Part shown: piece after piece, positions 34,717 to 43,215 of the stretch
How the letters are laid out: every line of letters starts with the position of its first letter
Position numbering within the stretch: position 1 is the first letter of the stretch
Origin: Gilvimarinus japonicus
Lineage (GTDB): Bacteria > Pseudomonadota > Gammaproteobacteria > Pseudomonadales > Cellvibrionaceae
DNA: 64,000 nt
Direction: 5' to 3'
NCBI RefSeq assembly: GCF_042847215.1
Contig: NZ_AP031500.1
Coordinates: forward strand, 3,968,001-4,032,000
The notes under the pieces: generated by a model
What the model was told of the DNA's origin: nothing
The model's database searches: none
The model's input: the letters and a program-made list of their open reading frames with translations, nothing else
Translations under genes and position numbers: made by a program

Positions 34717-35382
34717 TTATGCGTTGGCGTTAGCTTTGGGCGCTGCGGGGCGAGCGGTATTGGTCAGCAGGTTTAAACAACGCACGCCAGTCATCTCTAA
34801 TGAGTCGACCAGCTCGGTGGTTTTGGTTTGCAACATGGCGTGAAACAACAACAGCGGGATGGCTGATATCAAACCAAAGGCGGTGGTGTTCATGGCCACC
34901 GAAATACTGTTAGACAAGAGCGTGGCTTTCTCGGCCGGATCGGCCTCCGCCACGGCAGTAAAGGCCGCAATCAAACCGATAATGGTACCCAACAGCCCCA
35001 GCAGCGTGGCAATGTTGGCAAGCGTTGCCAAATAAGGGGTGCGTTTTTCGAGGCGCGGCATGGCTTCTAGTACGCCTTCTTCCATGGCCAGCTCGATCTC
35101 GTCGCGGCCACCGGTGCCGCTCATACGCGATACGCCGGCGGCAACGATACGGGCAATGGGGGCGTCATCGGTGCGCCCCAGATTAACCACCGCTTGATAG
35201 TCGCGCTTTTTCAACAGTGGCATCACACGGGCAAATGCTTGGTTATTGGCGCGTTTAGCTTGGCTAAGTACCACAAAGCGCTCGATGGCGATGACCAAGC
35301 CGATCACCAGCACAATGGCAATGGGGTACATAAACGGCCCGCCGTTTTGAAAAAAGCGCACCACTGTCGAGAAAAAGTCCAT
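34717..35382 (-). CDS. MotA/TolQ/ExbB proton channel family protein
   Basis: 221 residues with three TM helices (about 15-35, 115-135, 155-180). The conserved pore helices show TLANIATLLGLLGTIIGLIAAFTAV and SISVAMNTTAFGLISAIPLLL, here cited only as the motif regions. The first helix ends in IERFVVL, a typical ExbB/TolQ feature. It forms the inner-membrane stator ring around the two ExbD-type proteins encoded next. A 170-base gap upstream could hold an internal promoter. Confidence 0.95.
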   Translation of the reverse strand: MDFFSTVVRFFQNGGPFMYPIAIVLVIGLVIAIERFVVLSQAKRANNQAFARVMPLLKKRDYQAVVNLGRTDDAPIARIVAAGVSRMSGTGGRDEIELAMEEGVLEAMPRLEKRTPYLATLANIATLLGLLGTIIGLIAAFTAVAEADPAEKATLLSNSISVAMNTTAFGLISAIPLLLFHAMLQTKTTELVDSLEMTGVRCLNLLTNTARPAAPKANANA

Positions 35383-35552
35383 AGTTGTCTACCTTACAAA
35401 TGCCGCGAGTTGCCTGTGAGTAAAACACGTACGCTTAGGGCGCACGCTTGTTAAATGTAATGCTAAAACGCTGAGTGTACCCTGAGCGCTATACAAGGCG
35501 TAATACCAACGCCCATTATTATGCCTGAGTTTTAAGGCAGCGGTTGTGTCGT

Positions 35553-35867
35553 TTATTCTGCGCTCTGCGGCTCTACCGCTTGTTGAGTGGCCACCGTCTC
35601 GGCTAAATCTTGCAACGGCGGCAAATATTTTAACTCGCGTAATAACTCCGAGCGCTCTAAGTGTTCAAACACCGCATTCGTCTGATTGTTAATCACATCG
35701 TACTTTAGCGTGGGACTATCCGGTGTTTGCCAAGGCACTATGTACAGCACCTGCGGTTGCTCTTGGTTGCCGGTAATAATACTCTCTAAGCGCGAGTCAT
35801 CCTGCGCTTGAGCACTCACACTTAGGGCTAAAACTCCTATCAGGGCTGTACCGCTTAACCACTTCAT
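35553..35867 (-). CDS. Small exported protein of the TPR/ExbBD operon
   Basis: 104 residues from the ATG at 35867, which has GGGAGG seven bases upstream and overlaps the stop of the upstream gene (ATGA). The signal peptide ends SAQA (about residue 22). The mature part contains VLYIVPWQTPDSPTLKYDVINN, quoted as the region 38-58, and a C-terminal helix with LRELKYLPP. No family recognised; the operon suggests a periplasmic component of the envelope machine. Confidence 0.75.
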   Translation of the reverse strand: MKWLSGTALIGVLALSVSAQAQDDSRLESIITGNQEQPQVLYIVPWQTPDSPTLKYDVINNQTNAVFEHLERSELLRELKYLPPLQDLAETVATQQAVEPQSAE

Positions 35868-36583
35868 CCGTTTGCCTCCCGCGCGGCAATGCGCCGCTGA
35901 AGATCGATGATCCAACCTTTGACGGTATTATCGGGCGCGCCCGTGCTTTGCTCACGCAAATAGCCGCAGGCCTCGTAGTGTGCCAGAGCATCGGGCCAAC
36001 GGCCCAGATACAAATCGTACAACATACCCAGGTTGCAGTATGTATCCGCCGAGTGTGGCCACACCATTAGCGCCTGATTATAAAGCGAATCCGCTTGAGC
36101 AAAATTGCCGGCGCGGCGCTCGAGCGCGGCCAACTGGTTGTAAGCATCAACGTTAAGTGAGTTAGCCGCTAACGCCCGCTCAAACGCCGCGCGCGCCTGA
36201 CCCGGCTTATCGAGGTGCAACCAGACAATACCCAAGTTAAGCCAGGGGCCCGATAAATTCGGCGACTCGGCCACAAGGGCCTGCAATGTATGGCGCGCGT
36301 CGCCCCAACGCTGCTGGCGCATTTGCTGTTCCGCGCGTGCAAACCCGGTGCGCGCTTGTGCCGTAACGGCGGGCGCGGGTGTCGTAAGGTACGGATTTTG
36401 AGTGATGGGGCCGGGCGGCAGTATCGCGGGCACCTGGCTCGGCTCGGCTACTTTCTCGGCCACAACAGCCTCGGTGGCGGCTTCGGGGGGCGGCTCATCT
36501 GGCTGATTGGCGCAACCGATAAGCCCCGCAAGAGTAATAGCCCATAGCAACCGCTGTGCAGACACGACCTTAACGAATGTCAT
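35864..36583 (-). CDS. TPR-repeat lipoprotein
   Basis: 239 residues. The lipobox LIGC places the lipidated Cys at 24. A Pro/Glu/Ala-rich linker is followed by three or four tetratricopeptide repeats (LQALVAESPNLSGPWLNLGIVWL, quoted by position 102-124, then FERALAANSLNVDAYNQLA and LYNQALMVWPHSADTYCNLG). A protein-protein scaffold on the inner face of the outer membrane is likely. It overlaps both neighbours, so the group is translated together. Confidence 0.88.
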   Translation of the reverse strand: MTFVKVVSAQRLLWAITLAGLIGCANQPDEPPPEAATEAVVAEKVAEPSQVPAILPPGPITQNPYLTTPAPAVTAQARTGFARAEQQMRQQRWGDARHTLQALVAESPNLSGPWLNLGIVWLHLDKPGQARAAFERALAANSLNVDAYNQLAALERRAGNFAQADSLYNQALMVWPHSADTYCNLGMLYDLYLGRWPDALAHYEACGYLREQSTGAPDNTVKGWIIDLQRRIAAREANG

Positions 36584-39542
36584 GGGCGGCCTCCACAGTA
36601 AACTCAGTTTTGTTGTAGCGCGCGGGCAATATACCGGCCAAGGATTTTAAACTGGCTTTGACCCAATCGTCGTAAATACCGCCCCAGGCGCGCTGGGCGT
36701 TGGCCTCGTGCAAGCCGATAGCCTTTTCTTCAAAGGGGTAGGCCTGCTCCTCCAGCAAAATATCGTATTGCTCCAACTCTAATACATTGAGGTTATCGGG
36801 GCGCTCGGAATCCATTAAGTCACGTGCCAACTGCAGGTAAATCTCGCCGATAGTGTAATTAGCGCGGGTGGTAAAGTCCGCTACTTTAAAGTCCAACACC
36901 CGCTGCTGCGCCTTGAGCGCGGTATCGAGGGCGTCGCGTTTGTTACTTAAGCTGCTTTTGATCGGCAGGGTTAAACGCAACGCTTTAAAGCGTTGGTAGG
37001 GCGCGTCGGCCAAAGTCGTGGCGGCGCTGGCGGCCAGATAGCGGCTGCGCTCGGTGGGCGCTTGACGTGCGCTTTTTATCACCCGCTGCAACCAAAAGTC
37101 ACGGCTGCTAATGTCGCCTTTCTCACGGTACAACTCGACCAAACGTTGCTCGACTTCGATCAACTCGCCAGCGGGCTCGGGATAGCTGTGGGCGTATTGA
37201 CGGTAGTGATCGCGCGCGGCTTCCCAGTTATCGGCTTTGTCGTAATACTCGGCGGCAGTTAACAGCGATTGCCTTGCCTGTTCTGGATCGGCACTGCGCT
37301 CGGCTTGCGCGCTAAGCAAACCGGCGGCCTGGCCCCAGGCGCCCATGGCCTCGTAGATCACAATCAGCTTGGCCGGCAGGCGGGCGTTTAACTCGTGGCT
37401 GGGGTAGCTGGCCGCAAACTCGTTAAGTAAGCTTTCGGCGCGGCGCCAATCGCCGGCCATTTGCGCGGCGTGGCCGGCATCAAACAGCGCTTGGCTGGCA
37501 ATGGTGCTGCTGGGCAGCTCGGCGTGAATACGCAACAGTAAATCGATGGCGGCATCGCTATTACCCGCCGCCAGTTGCGCCTGAGACTGCTGGTAAATAC
37601 TGGCGGCAATGCGCTCGCGCAAGTCGGCGGCGCTGGGTGACTCAGGCCTTTGGCCGTGCTCACTGTGTAAATCGAGCGCGCGCCAATAGGCGGCCTCAGC
37701 CTCTAGGTACTGCGCTTGCTCAAATTGGGCGTGCCCCAAGGTGAGCCACGCAGTGTAGAGCAAATCGCCTGCGGCGGTAGGCTGCCAGGTAATCACCTGT
37801 TGCGCGATCTCGGCGGCGCGCTTTAAATCGCCCTGATACAGCAACTCGGGGGCGGTTTGCGTTAATACCTTAACAGCGCGAGGGTCGGCGGGATAAAACT
37901 CGGCAAATTTGATGGCGTCGTCAATTTTGCGTTGCTGCCATTGCCAAACGCTGCTCTGCACCGGCTCACCGGCCAAGGCGCTCGACTCCAGTAATTCACC
38001 GGATTCTGAGCGGACCACTAACTCACCCGCCAGCAAGACCGCGCTGTAACCGGCCTCGGCACCGTATTCGGCATCGCGCTTGTCAAACGCGACATTTTCG
38101 TAGGCGGCCAAGGCATCGATGGTGCGCTGACCCTCGTTAAGCGCCTCGGCCATTAAGAAGGTGATTTCTGGCACTGACTTGTCCGCCGGAAAAGTAAGCA
38201 CTAACTCCAGGTACAGGTCGGCGGCCTCGCTAAAGCTGCGGTTAATATCCGCCCGGCTGGGCGCCGTCACGCCGCCCTCGGCCAGCAAGCCCTCTAGGCG
38301 CTGGGCCTCGCTGTGGTGGTGACGCGCTAACTGCTCTAGATACAAACGCAGTTTGGCCAATGCATCGGCGCTCATATTACGCGGCTTGCGGGTGCGCACT
38401 ACTTGCTTGGCCTGCATCGCAGTGGGCGGCGCGCTGATACCGGCGCGGGCCTGCCAGTAGTTGCTGTAAATGCCGTAGCGCTGGACGTAGGCGCGCTTGG
38501 CCGGCAGCACCAGCGACGGAAACTCGCCCGCTTGATACACCAGGATCTCGCGGATGGAAAAATCCGGCGCCATGTCCGAGTTGGGGTTGTGGTTAACAAA
38601 GCGCGCAAAAGTATCGGCGCTATCCAGATAGCGCTGCTGCGCTAAGTACAGCTCGCCCAACTGCCGATAGAGTAAAAACTGGTAGGGCCGCGCGCCGATG
38701 TTGGCCTGCTGCTCGGCAATGGTTTGCGCGCCGTCTAAGTTTGCGTAGGTAAAGCCCAGCACGCGCAAAGTATCTTCTACCAAGTTGCGGTCAGTGGGGC
38801 TCATTTGCTCGATAACACCGGCGACTTCGCCAGATAACCGCGCGGCAGCCAATTTGTTATCGAGCAGCTCGGTAAAGCGCGCCATGGCCGCGTCGTACTG
38901 ACTTTGTTTGTAGGCCGACCAACCCTCCATGTAGAGCGAGTTGTCGGCAAACGCCGAGGTTTCACTAGCGGCCACCTGGCGATACAACTGCTCGGCAAGT
39001 AAGTAGTCGCCGCTCGCAAAGGCGCGCTCGGCGCGGCGAAACTGCGCCTCTTGAATGTAGGGCGACTCGGGAAAACGTTTGGCCAACTCGTTTAAGGTGG
39101 CGGCGGCCTCGGCGTCGCGACCATCCAGCGCATAGGCCTTAGAAAGTTTGTAGTAGAGCGCATCGGGGGCACTGGCCACCGATGCGGCTGGGTCGGCGCG
39201 ATACTCTGCCACCAAGGCTTCGTAGTGGGCGATGGGCTCGGCAAAAAATGCGGTTAGCGTGCGCGCCTGCTGCTGGGCCGACTCGGCGCGCGCCATCTCG
39301 AGATCGGCGAGGCGCACCTGAATATGGTGGCGCATCTCGGGGTTGCTGGCCATTTGCAGCGCGGCGCGGTAGTTAGCCTCGATTTGGGCTAAATCTTGTC
39401 GCTCGATGCCCTGCTCACCTATAGGCACGGTCGGTTCCGGTAAATCGGCCAAAGTACTGTGCGCATCCAGCGGATTATTGCTACAGCCCTGCAACACCAG
39501 TACAAGAGCCAACGCTTGCGGTAAGCGGTGCCGGCGGATCAC
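36570..39542 (-). CDS. Large TPR-repeat lipoprotein
   Basis: 990 residues. A short basic signal ends in LQGC (Cys20), a probable lipobox. The rest is helical with many degenerate TPR or SLR-type repeats (for example LYYKLSKAYALDGRDAEAAA, FRRAERAFASGDYLLAEQLY). The overall layout resembles the large TPR proteins (GltI/PglI, AglT type) of Myxococcus gliding machinery. It overlaps the next gene by 14 bases. Function is inferred from architecture and context. Confidence 0.82.
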   Translation of the reverse strand: MIRRHRLPQALALVLVLQGCSNNPLDAHSTLADLPEPTVPIGEQGIERQDLAQIEANYRAALQMASNPEMRHHIQVRLADLEMARAESAQQQARTLTAFFAEPIAHYEALVAEYRADPAASVASAPDALYYKLSKAYALDGRDAEAAATLNELAKRFPESPYIQEAQFRRAERAFASGDYLLAEQLYRQVAASETSAFADNSLYMEGWSAYKQSQYDAAMARFTELLDNKLAAARLSGEVAGVIEQMSPTDRNLVEDTLRVLGFTYANLDGAQTIAEQQANIGARPYQFLLYRQLGELYLAQQRYLDSADTFARFVNHNPNSDMAPDFSIREILVYQAGEFPSLVLPAKRAYVQRYGIYSNYWQARAGISAPPTAMQAKQVVRTRKPRNMSADALAKLRLYLEQLARHHHSEAQRLEGLLAEGGVTAPSRADINRSFSEAADLYLELVLTFPADKSVPEITFLMAEALNEGQRTIDALAAYENVAFDKRDAEYGAEAGYSAVLLAGELVVRSESGELLESSALAGEPVQSSVWQWQQRKIDDAIKFAEFYPADPRAVKVLTQTAPELLYQGDLKRAAEIAQQVITWQPTAAGDLLYTAWLTLGHAQFEQAQYLEAEAAYWRALDLHSEHGQRPESPSAADLRERIAASIYQQSQAQLAAGNSDAAIDLLLRIHAELPSSTIASQALFDAGHAAQMAGDWRRAESLLNEFAASYPSHELNARLPAKLIVIYEAMGAWGQAAGLLSAQAERSADPEQARQSLLTAAEYYDKADNWEAARDHYRQYAHSYPEPAGELIEVEQRLVELYREKGDISSRDFWLQRVIKSARQAPTERSRYLAASAATTLADAPYQRFKALRLTLPIKSSLSNKRDALDTALKAQQRVLDFKVADFTTRANYTIGEIYLQLARDLMDSERPDNLNVLELEQYDILLEEQAYPFEEKAIGLHEANAQRAWGGIYDDWVKASLKSLAGILPARYNKTEFTVEAAHDIR

Positions 39543-41473
39543 TCTTGCACCTCCGGCAGTTTTGGCGCGTCTATATCGGCGTCATCGACGGCGCGGTAGG
39601 CGGCATCGTACAGACGGGCAATGCTGAGGCGGGTTTGCGCGAGGTAATCTTGCAGCCGGTCGCGGTGGCTTACCAGTGTTTGGCGAATGCTACCCAACAG
39701 AGCTTCGGTGTTCGCGCTAATCGCCCGATTCAGTTCGTTTAGCTGAGCGTCATTGCGCGTTTGCAGCGCCACCAAGCGCGCCACTTGGGCGTCTAGATCT
39801 GGATCGGCGGCTAAAATCTCGGCGATCCGCTGGCTGCGGCTGACGCTTTCTTGTAACGCCGTATCTAAATGCGCCAGCGCTTTGCGGGCTTGCCACTGAT
39901 GCTCGGCAAAATTGTGCGCCGCGCGCCAATCGACGACACCTTGATAAAAATCTAGACGCTCGGCGGCGTTGTCCGGCACCTTAGCACGACCGGCCAAGGC
40001 CGATAGTCGCGCACGGGCATTGGCGATGCGTTTGGCGAGGGCCCGGGTGTCAGCATCGGCTAGCGCCATAGCGTCTTGCTCGCGCTCGATGCGGTTCAGC
40101 CGCTCGGCTAATAGGTGGCGCTTAGCCGCCAAGTCACCGGGCTGCTGCAGTAAATCGGTCTGTGCGATCTGCTCGGCTCGCGCGGCGCGCAGTTGGCGTT
40201 TATCGGCGATCAGTTGCCGATAAATATCGAGCTTGCGCTGCCACTGGTTAAGCCGATCTTGCAGCAACAGTAAATCGCGCAGCTGTTGCGCATTGTCTTG
40301 CAGCGCATCGCGCTTAAGCAGCGCCTGCAAATAGCGCGAGCGGCTCGCCAACACATCCACATTATCGAGCGTCAGCCAACTTTGCAGCGCGCGGCCATCG
40401 CCTTGCTTGAGTAGCGCGCCTTGCTCGCCGGTGCGACGCAAGCTCGCCAGCAGTAGCTGGCTATTTAACTCCGTTAAGGTTTGCTTAATGCGCGTAAACT
40501 CATCGCTGAGCAATTGCTCGGATTCGCGGTAGGCCTCCAGTGCCGAGCGCGGCGCTTTGAGCTGCTCGTAAGACCACGGCACCGCCAATAGGGTTTCTTG
40601 CACCGCCGGTTCTAGCAGCGAGCGGCGTCGCAGCGCTTGCCAGGGCTTAAGCGCTAAAACGTAATCGTGATAGCTCGCCGCCGCCCAGCCGTAGCCCAGC
40701 AATGCACTGTTGGCGAGGTTGCTGTCGAGTCGCACATCGCGGAACGCGGCTTTGGCCGAGGCGTAGTTGCCCAGCTGCAACAGGCTGTAACCGAGCGCGG
40801 TGAGGGTTTTGTCGCGAATCGCCAGCGCTTCGACTAACCGGCTTTGATCATCGGGCAGCTCGATGTCCAGCCCGGCGCGATAATACTGCTGCGCGCGAAT
40901 CGTGTCGCCCGCACGAGAGGCAGCATTGCCCAGATTTAACAACGCCAGCGCGCGGTTTTGCCGCAGCGGGCTAAGGGTGGTTTGAGCCTCTTGCAAGCTG
41001 GGCGCCTGACCGGTTTTGATTAACAGATGGGCGTTCAGTAGCGCGATGTTATCCAGCAGCGGGGCACTTAAGGTGTCACCAATGGTACCGGCCGAGGCCG
41101 CCGCCTCGGCGTAGTCACCGGCGCGATAATCGAGCTGGGCTAGATAATAGTGGGCGGTATCGCGCACCCTTTGGGATTCACTCTGACCCAAGTGCGCGGC
41201 AAACTCGGTGCGGGCGCGGTCATCCATACCGTAGGCCAAATACATACCAGCGCGCATTAACTCGGGGTAGTGTTGGTGGCCCACAATGCCGCCATCCGAC
41301 TCGGCGCGCAACAACACGCTAAGCGCTTGCGGAAAGTCACCAACATAGTAGTGGTACAAGCTCTCGCCGTAGCGCAGATCTTGCGCCGCGCGATGGGGCT
41401 CGGAGGGCGCCGCTAAAACCGCACTGCTAAATGCCAGCAGGGCGCAGAGCCCCGTGGTGGTTACAGCTCCCAT
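39539..41473 (-). CDS. Exported TPR/coiled-coil protein
   Basis: 644 residues. The signal peptide ends VLA (about residue 21). Residues 25-300 are TPR-like (ARTEFAAHLGQSESQRVRDTAHYYLAQLDY, cited as positions 85-114, and ALALLNLGNAASRAGDTIRA). Residues 300-640 are rich in Leu, Gln, Arg and Ala and should form long coiled coils. It overlaps the gene before it by 13 bases and the gene after it by four. Likely periplasmic component of the machine; no specific family. Confidence 0.78.
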   Translation of the reverse strand: MGAVTTTGLCALLAFSSAVLAAPSEPHRAAQDLRYGESLYHYYVGDFPQALSVLLRAESDGGIVGHQHYPELMRAGMYLAYGMDDRARTEFAAHLGQSESQRVRDTAHYYLAQLDYRAGDYAEAAASAGTIGDTLSAPLLDNIALLNAHLLIKTGQAPSLQEAQTTLSPLRQNRALALLNLGNAASRAGDTIRAQQYYRAGLDIELPDDQSRLVEALAIRDKTLTALGYSLLQLGNYASAKAAFRDVRLDSNLANSALLGYGWAAASYHDYVLALKPWQALRRRSLLEPAVQETLLAVPWSYEQLKAPRSALEAYRESEQLLSDEFTRIKQTLTELNSQLLLASLRRTGEQGALLKQGDGRALQSWLTLDNVDVLASRSRYLQALLKRDALQDNAQQLRDLLLLQDRLNQWQRKLDIYRQLIADKRQLRAARAEQIAQTDLLQQPGDLAAKRHLLAERLNRIEREQDAMALADADTRALAKRIANARARLSALAGRAKVPDNAAERLDFYQGVVDWRAAHNFAEHQWQARKALAHLDTALQESVSRSQRIAEILAADPDLDAQVARLVALQTRNDAQLNELNRAISANTEALLGSIRQTLVSHRDRLQDYLAQTRLSIARLYDAAYRAVDDADIDAPKLPEVQE

Positions 41474-41988
41474 TGCTTAATATCAAAGACCGGTTGCAAC
41501 TTGCGGGTAGAGTCGACGATACGCAGCTCTAACACCAGTGGCGCGGTGGTTTTATCCACGGTGACGGAGGCGGCGCGTTTGTAGGGCTGCCCCTGTGGAC
41601 CAATACCGGTAAAAAAAGCACTGATCTCATGTGTGCCACTGTTAACATTGCCGAGGTAGAGCTTTTGGATACCACCGCGCAGCAGCGCATCAACTTGTTT
41701 GGGGGTATAAAGCTCACTGGCGACAAACTCGTCATCGACTTTGACCTTGACCGCATCGAGCGCAAAGTACTCGCCCACATCCAGCGACAAATACACGGCG
41801 ACTTGGCTATTGGCCGGGTAGAGCAGCTCTTCTTCTAAAATGAGTAAGTCGCGATTGAGCTCCAACACCTGCTGTTTGAGCGCCTCGGTATCGTCCACGG
41901 CCGTCGGTTGGCCATGAGCAACTGCCGCAAAGGTTAACAGGCACACTAAAAGTCCTTGCCAAGCCATCTGGGGGTAACGCTGTGTCAT
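41461..41988 (-). CDS. Exported hypothetical protein, first gene of the TPR/ExbBD operon
   Basis: 175 residues. The signal peptide ends AHG (about residue 26). A short coiled coil (EALKQQVLELNRDLLILEEELL, about 34-55) is followed by a beta-rich domain (VAVYLSLDVGEYFALDAVKVKVDD) with a transport-protein-like immunoglobulin fold feel, ending in the WEL tail. No known family. It probably opens the operon, since the upstream gene apbE is 115 bases away and downstream in transcription order only by position. Confidence 0.7.
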   Translation of the reverse strand: MTQRYPQMAWQGLLVCLLTFAAVAHGQPTAVDDTEALKQQVLELNRDLLILEEELLYPANSQVAVYLSLDVGEYFALDAVKVKVDDEFVASELYTPKQVDALLRGGIQKLYLGNVNSGTHEISAFFTGIGPQGQPYKRAASVTVDKTTAPLVLELRIVDSTRKLQPVFDIKQWEL

Positions 41989-42102
41989 TGGGGCGTCCTG
42001 TTTTGCGGGTGCTGTTATTCGTTATAAAAGGAGTTTAATCAATCGGCGGCAAAAGTGCAGTTATTGTAGGGTTTTACAACGCCCTTGGCTGTGATTGCTG
42101 TA

Positions 42103-43149
42103 TCACTCAGGCGGTGCTAAGCCACGGCTGTAAGCTACTTTGCCGGCCCTGGTAATCAGTATCGCATCAAATGCAGGCAGTTTATCAATCAGCGCCAAGC
42201 CTTTAGCAGCGCCCAGCACAAAGACACTGGTCGAGAGCGCATCGGTATCAAAACCGTCCGGCCCAATAATAGACACACTGGCCAGCTCATCGGTACTTTT
42301 ACCGGTACGCGGGTTAATAATATGGTGAATCCGCTCGCCCTCGGCGCCGATAAAAAATCGTTCGTAATCACCCGAGGTGGAAATCGCGCTGTCATTCAAT
42401 GGCACCTTAATGGCTACCCCCTCAGCACCGCGCGGCTGCTTAATGCCCACCACCCAAGGCCGGCCGTGCCTGTCGCCCAGCACCCGGCTGTCGCCTCCGG
42501 CACTGACGCTGGCGTGCTGCACGCCCGCCTCGTGCAGCAGCGCAATCGCGCGGTCCACGGCGTAGCCTTTGGCGATGCCGCCCAAATCGACGTAAACCTG
42601 CGGCTGGGTGTAATAAACGGTATGGGCGGCTTTATCGAGTTTAACGTGGCGATAGTCGATAGCGGGCAACAATTGCTCGCGCTGCGAGTCGCTCGGCTGG
42701 GTGCCGGCACGGTAATCGTAGTAGCGTGCCAATGAGGCAAAGGTAATATCAAAAGCGCCATCGGTTAGCCGGCCATAGTAGAGCGCTTTGTCTAGCAGGC
42801 GGGTCATCTCGGGGCTAATGGTTAGCGGGTTGGCGGCGCTGCGCTCGGGGGCCTCGCGATTCATCAGCGATAAATCGGACGAGTCTTTATAAGGGCTGTA
42901 GGTGTTGTCGATGCGGCGCATTTCCGTCATCACTTGCGCCGCAAGCCGCTGGGCAACGGCCGGGTCGTCGTGCCACAAAGTAACGCTAACCCGCGTTCCC
43001 ATAATCGCTTGCTCATCGCTGTGCCAAACAGCGTGGGCCGCGCTGACCGAAAACATAAACGCCAGCGCCAACATCCGTAAGCCTAGCAGTAGGCCAAAGC
43101 GAGAATAGGCTCGGTGGGAGGAGTAAAACACGACGCGCTCACTTAGCAA
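42103..43149 (-). CDS. apbE: FAD:protein FMN transferase
   Basis: 348 residues. It attaches FMN to Ser/Thr of periplasmic flavoproteins, using FAD and Mg2+. The motifs are present: DIAFTFAS-like FDITFASLARYYDY, VDLGGIAKGYAVDRA, SAGGDSRVLG and NPRTGKS...SVSIIGPDGFDTDALSTSVFVLG, given as positions along the second half. The start is uncertain: a TTG at 43149, or the ATG at 43074 that leaves a minimal signal peptide ending AAHA. No RnfG/NqrC-type client lies in the window. Confidence 0.93.
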   Translation of the reverse strand: MLSERVVFYSSHRAYSRFGLLLGLRMLALAFMFSVSAAHAVWHSDEQAIMGTRVSVTLWHDDPAVAQRLAAQVMTEMRRIDNTYSPYKDSSDLSLMNREAPERSAANPLTISPEMTRLLDKALYYGRLTDGAFDITFASLARYYDYRAGTQPSDSQREQLLPAIDYRHVKLDKAAHTVYYTQPQVYVDLGGIAKGYAVDRAIALLHEAGVQHASVSAGGDSRVLGDRHGRPWVVGIKQPRGAEGVAIKVPLNDSAISTSGDYERFFIGAEGERIHHIINPRTGKSTDELASVSIIGPDGFDTDALSTSVFVLGAAKGLALIDKLPAFDAILITRAGKVAYSRGLAPPE

Positions 43150-43215
43150 GTTTCGAAGTGTTCATACTAAACACTGACGCCGCAAACGTCACCCCTCGAT
43201 CTGGGCAGTTCCAGC

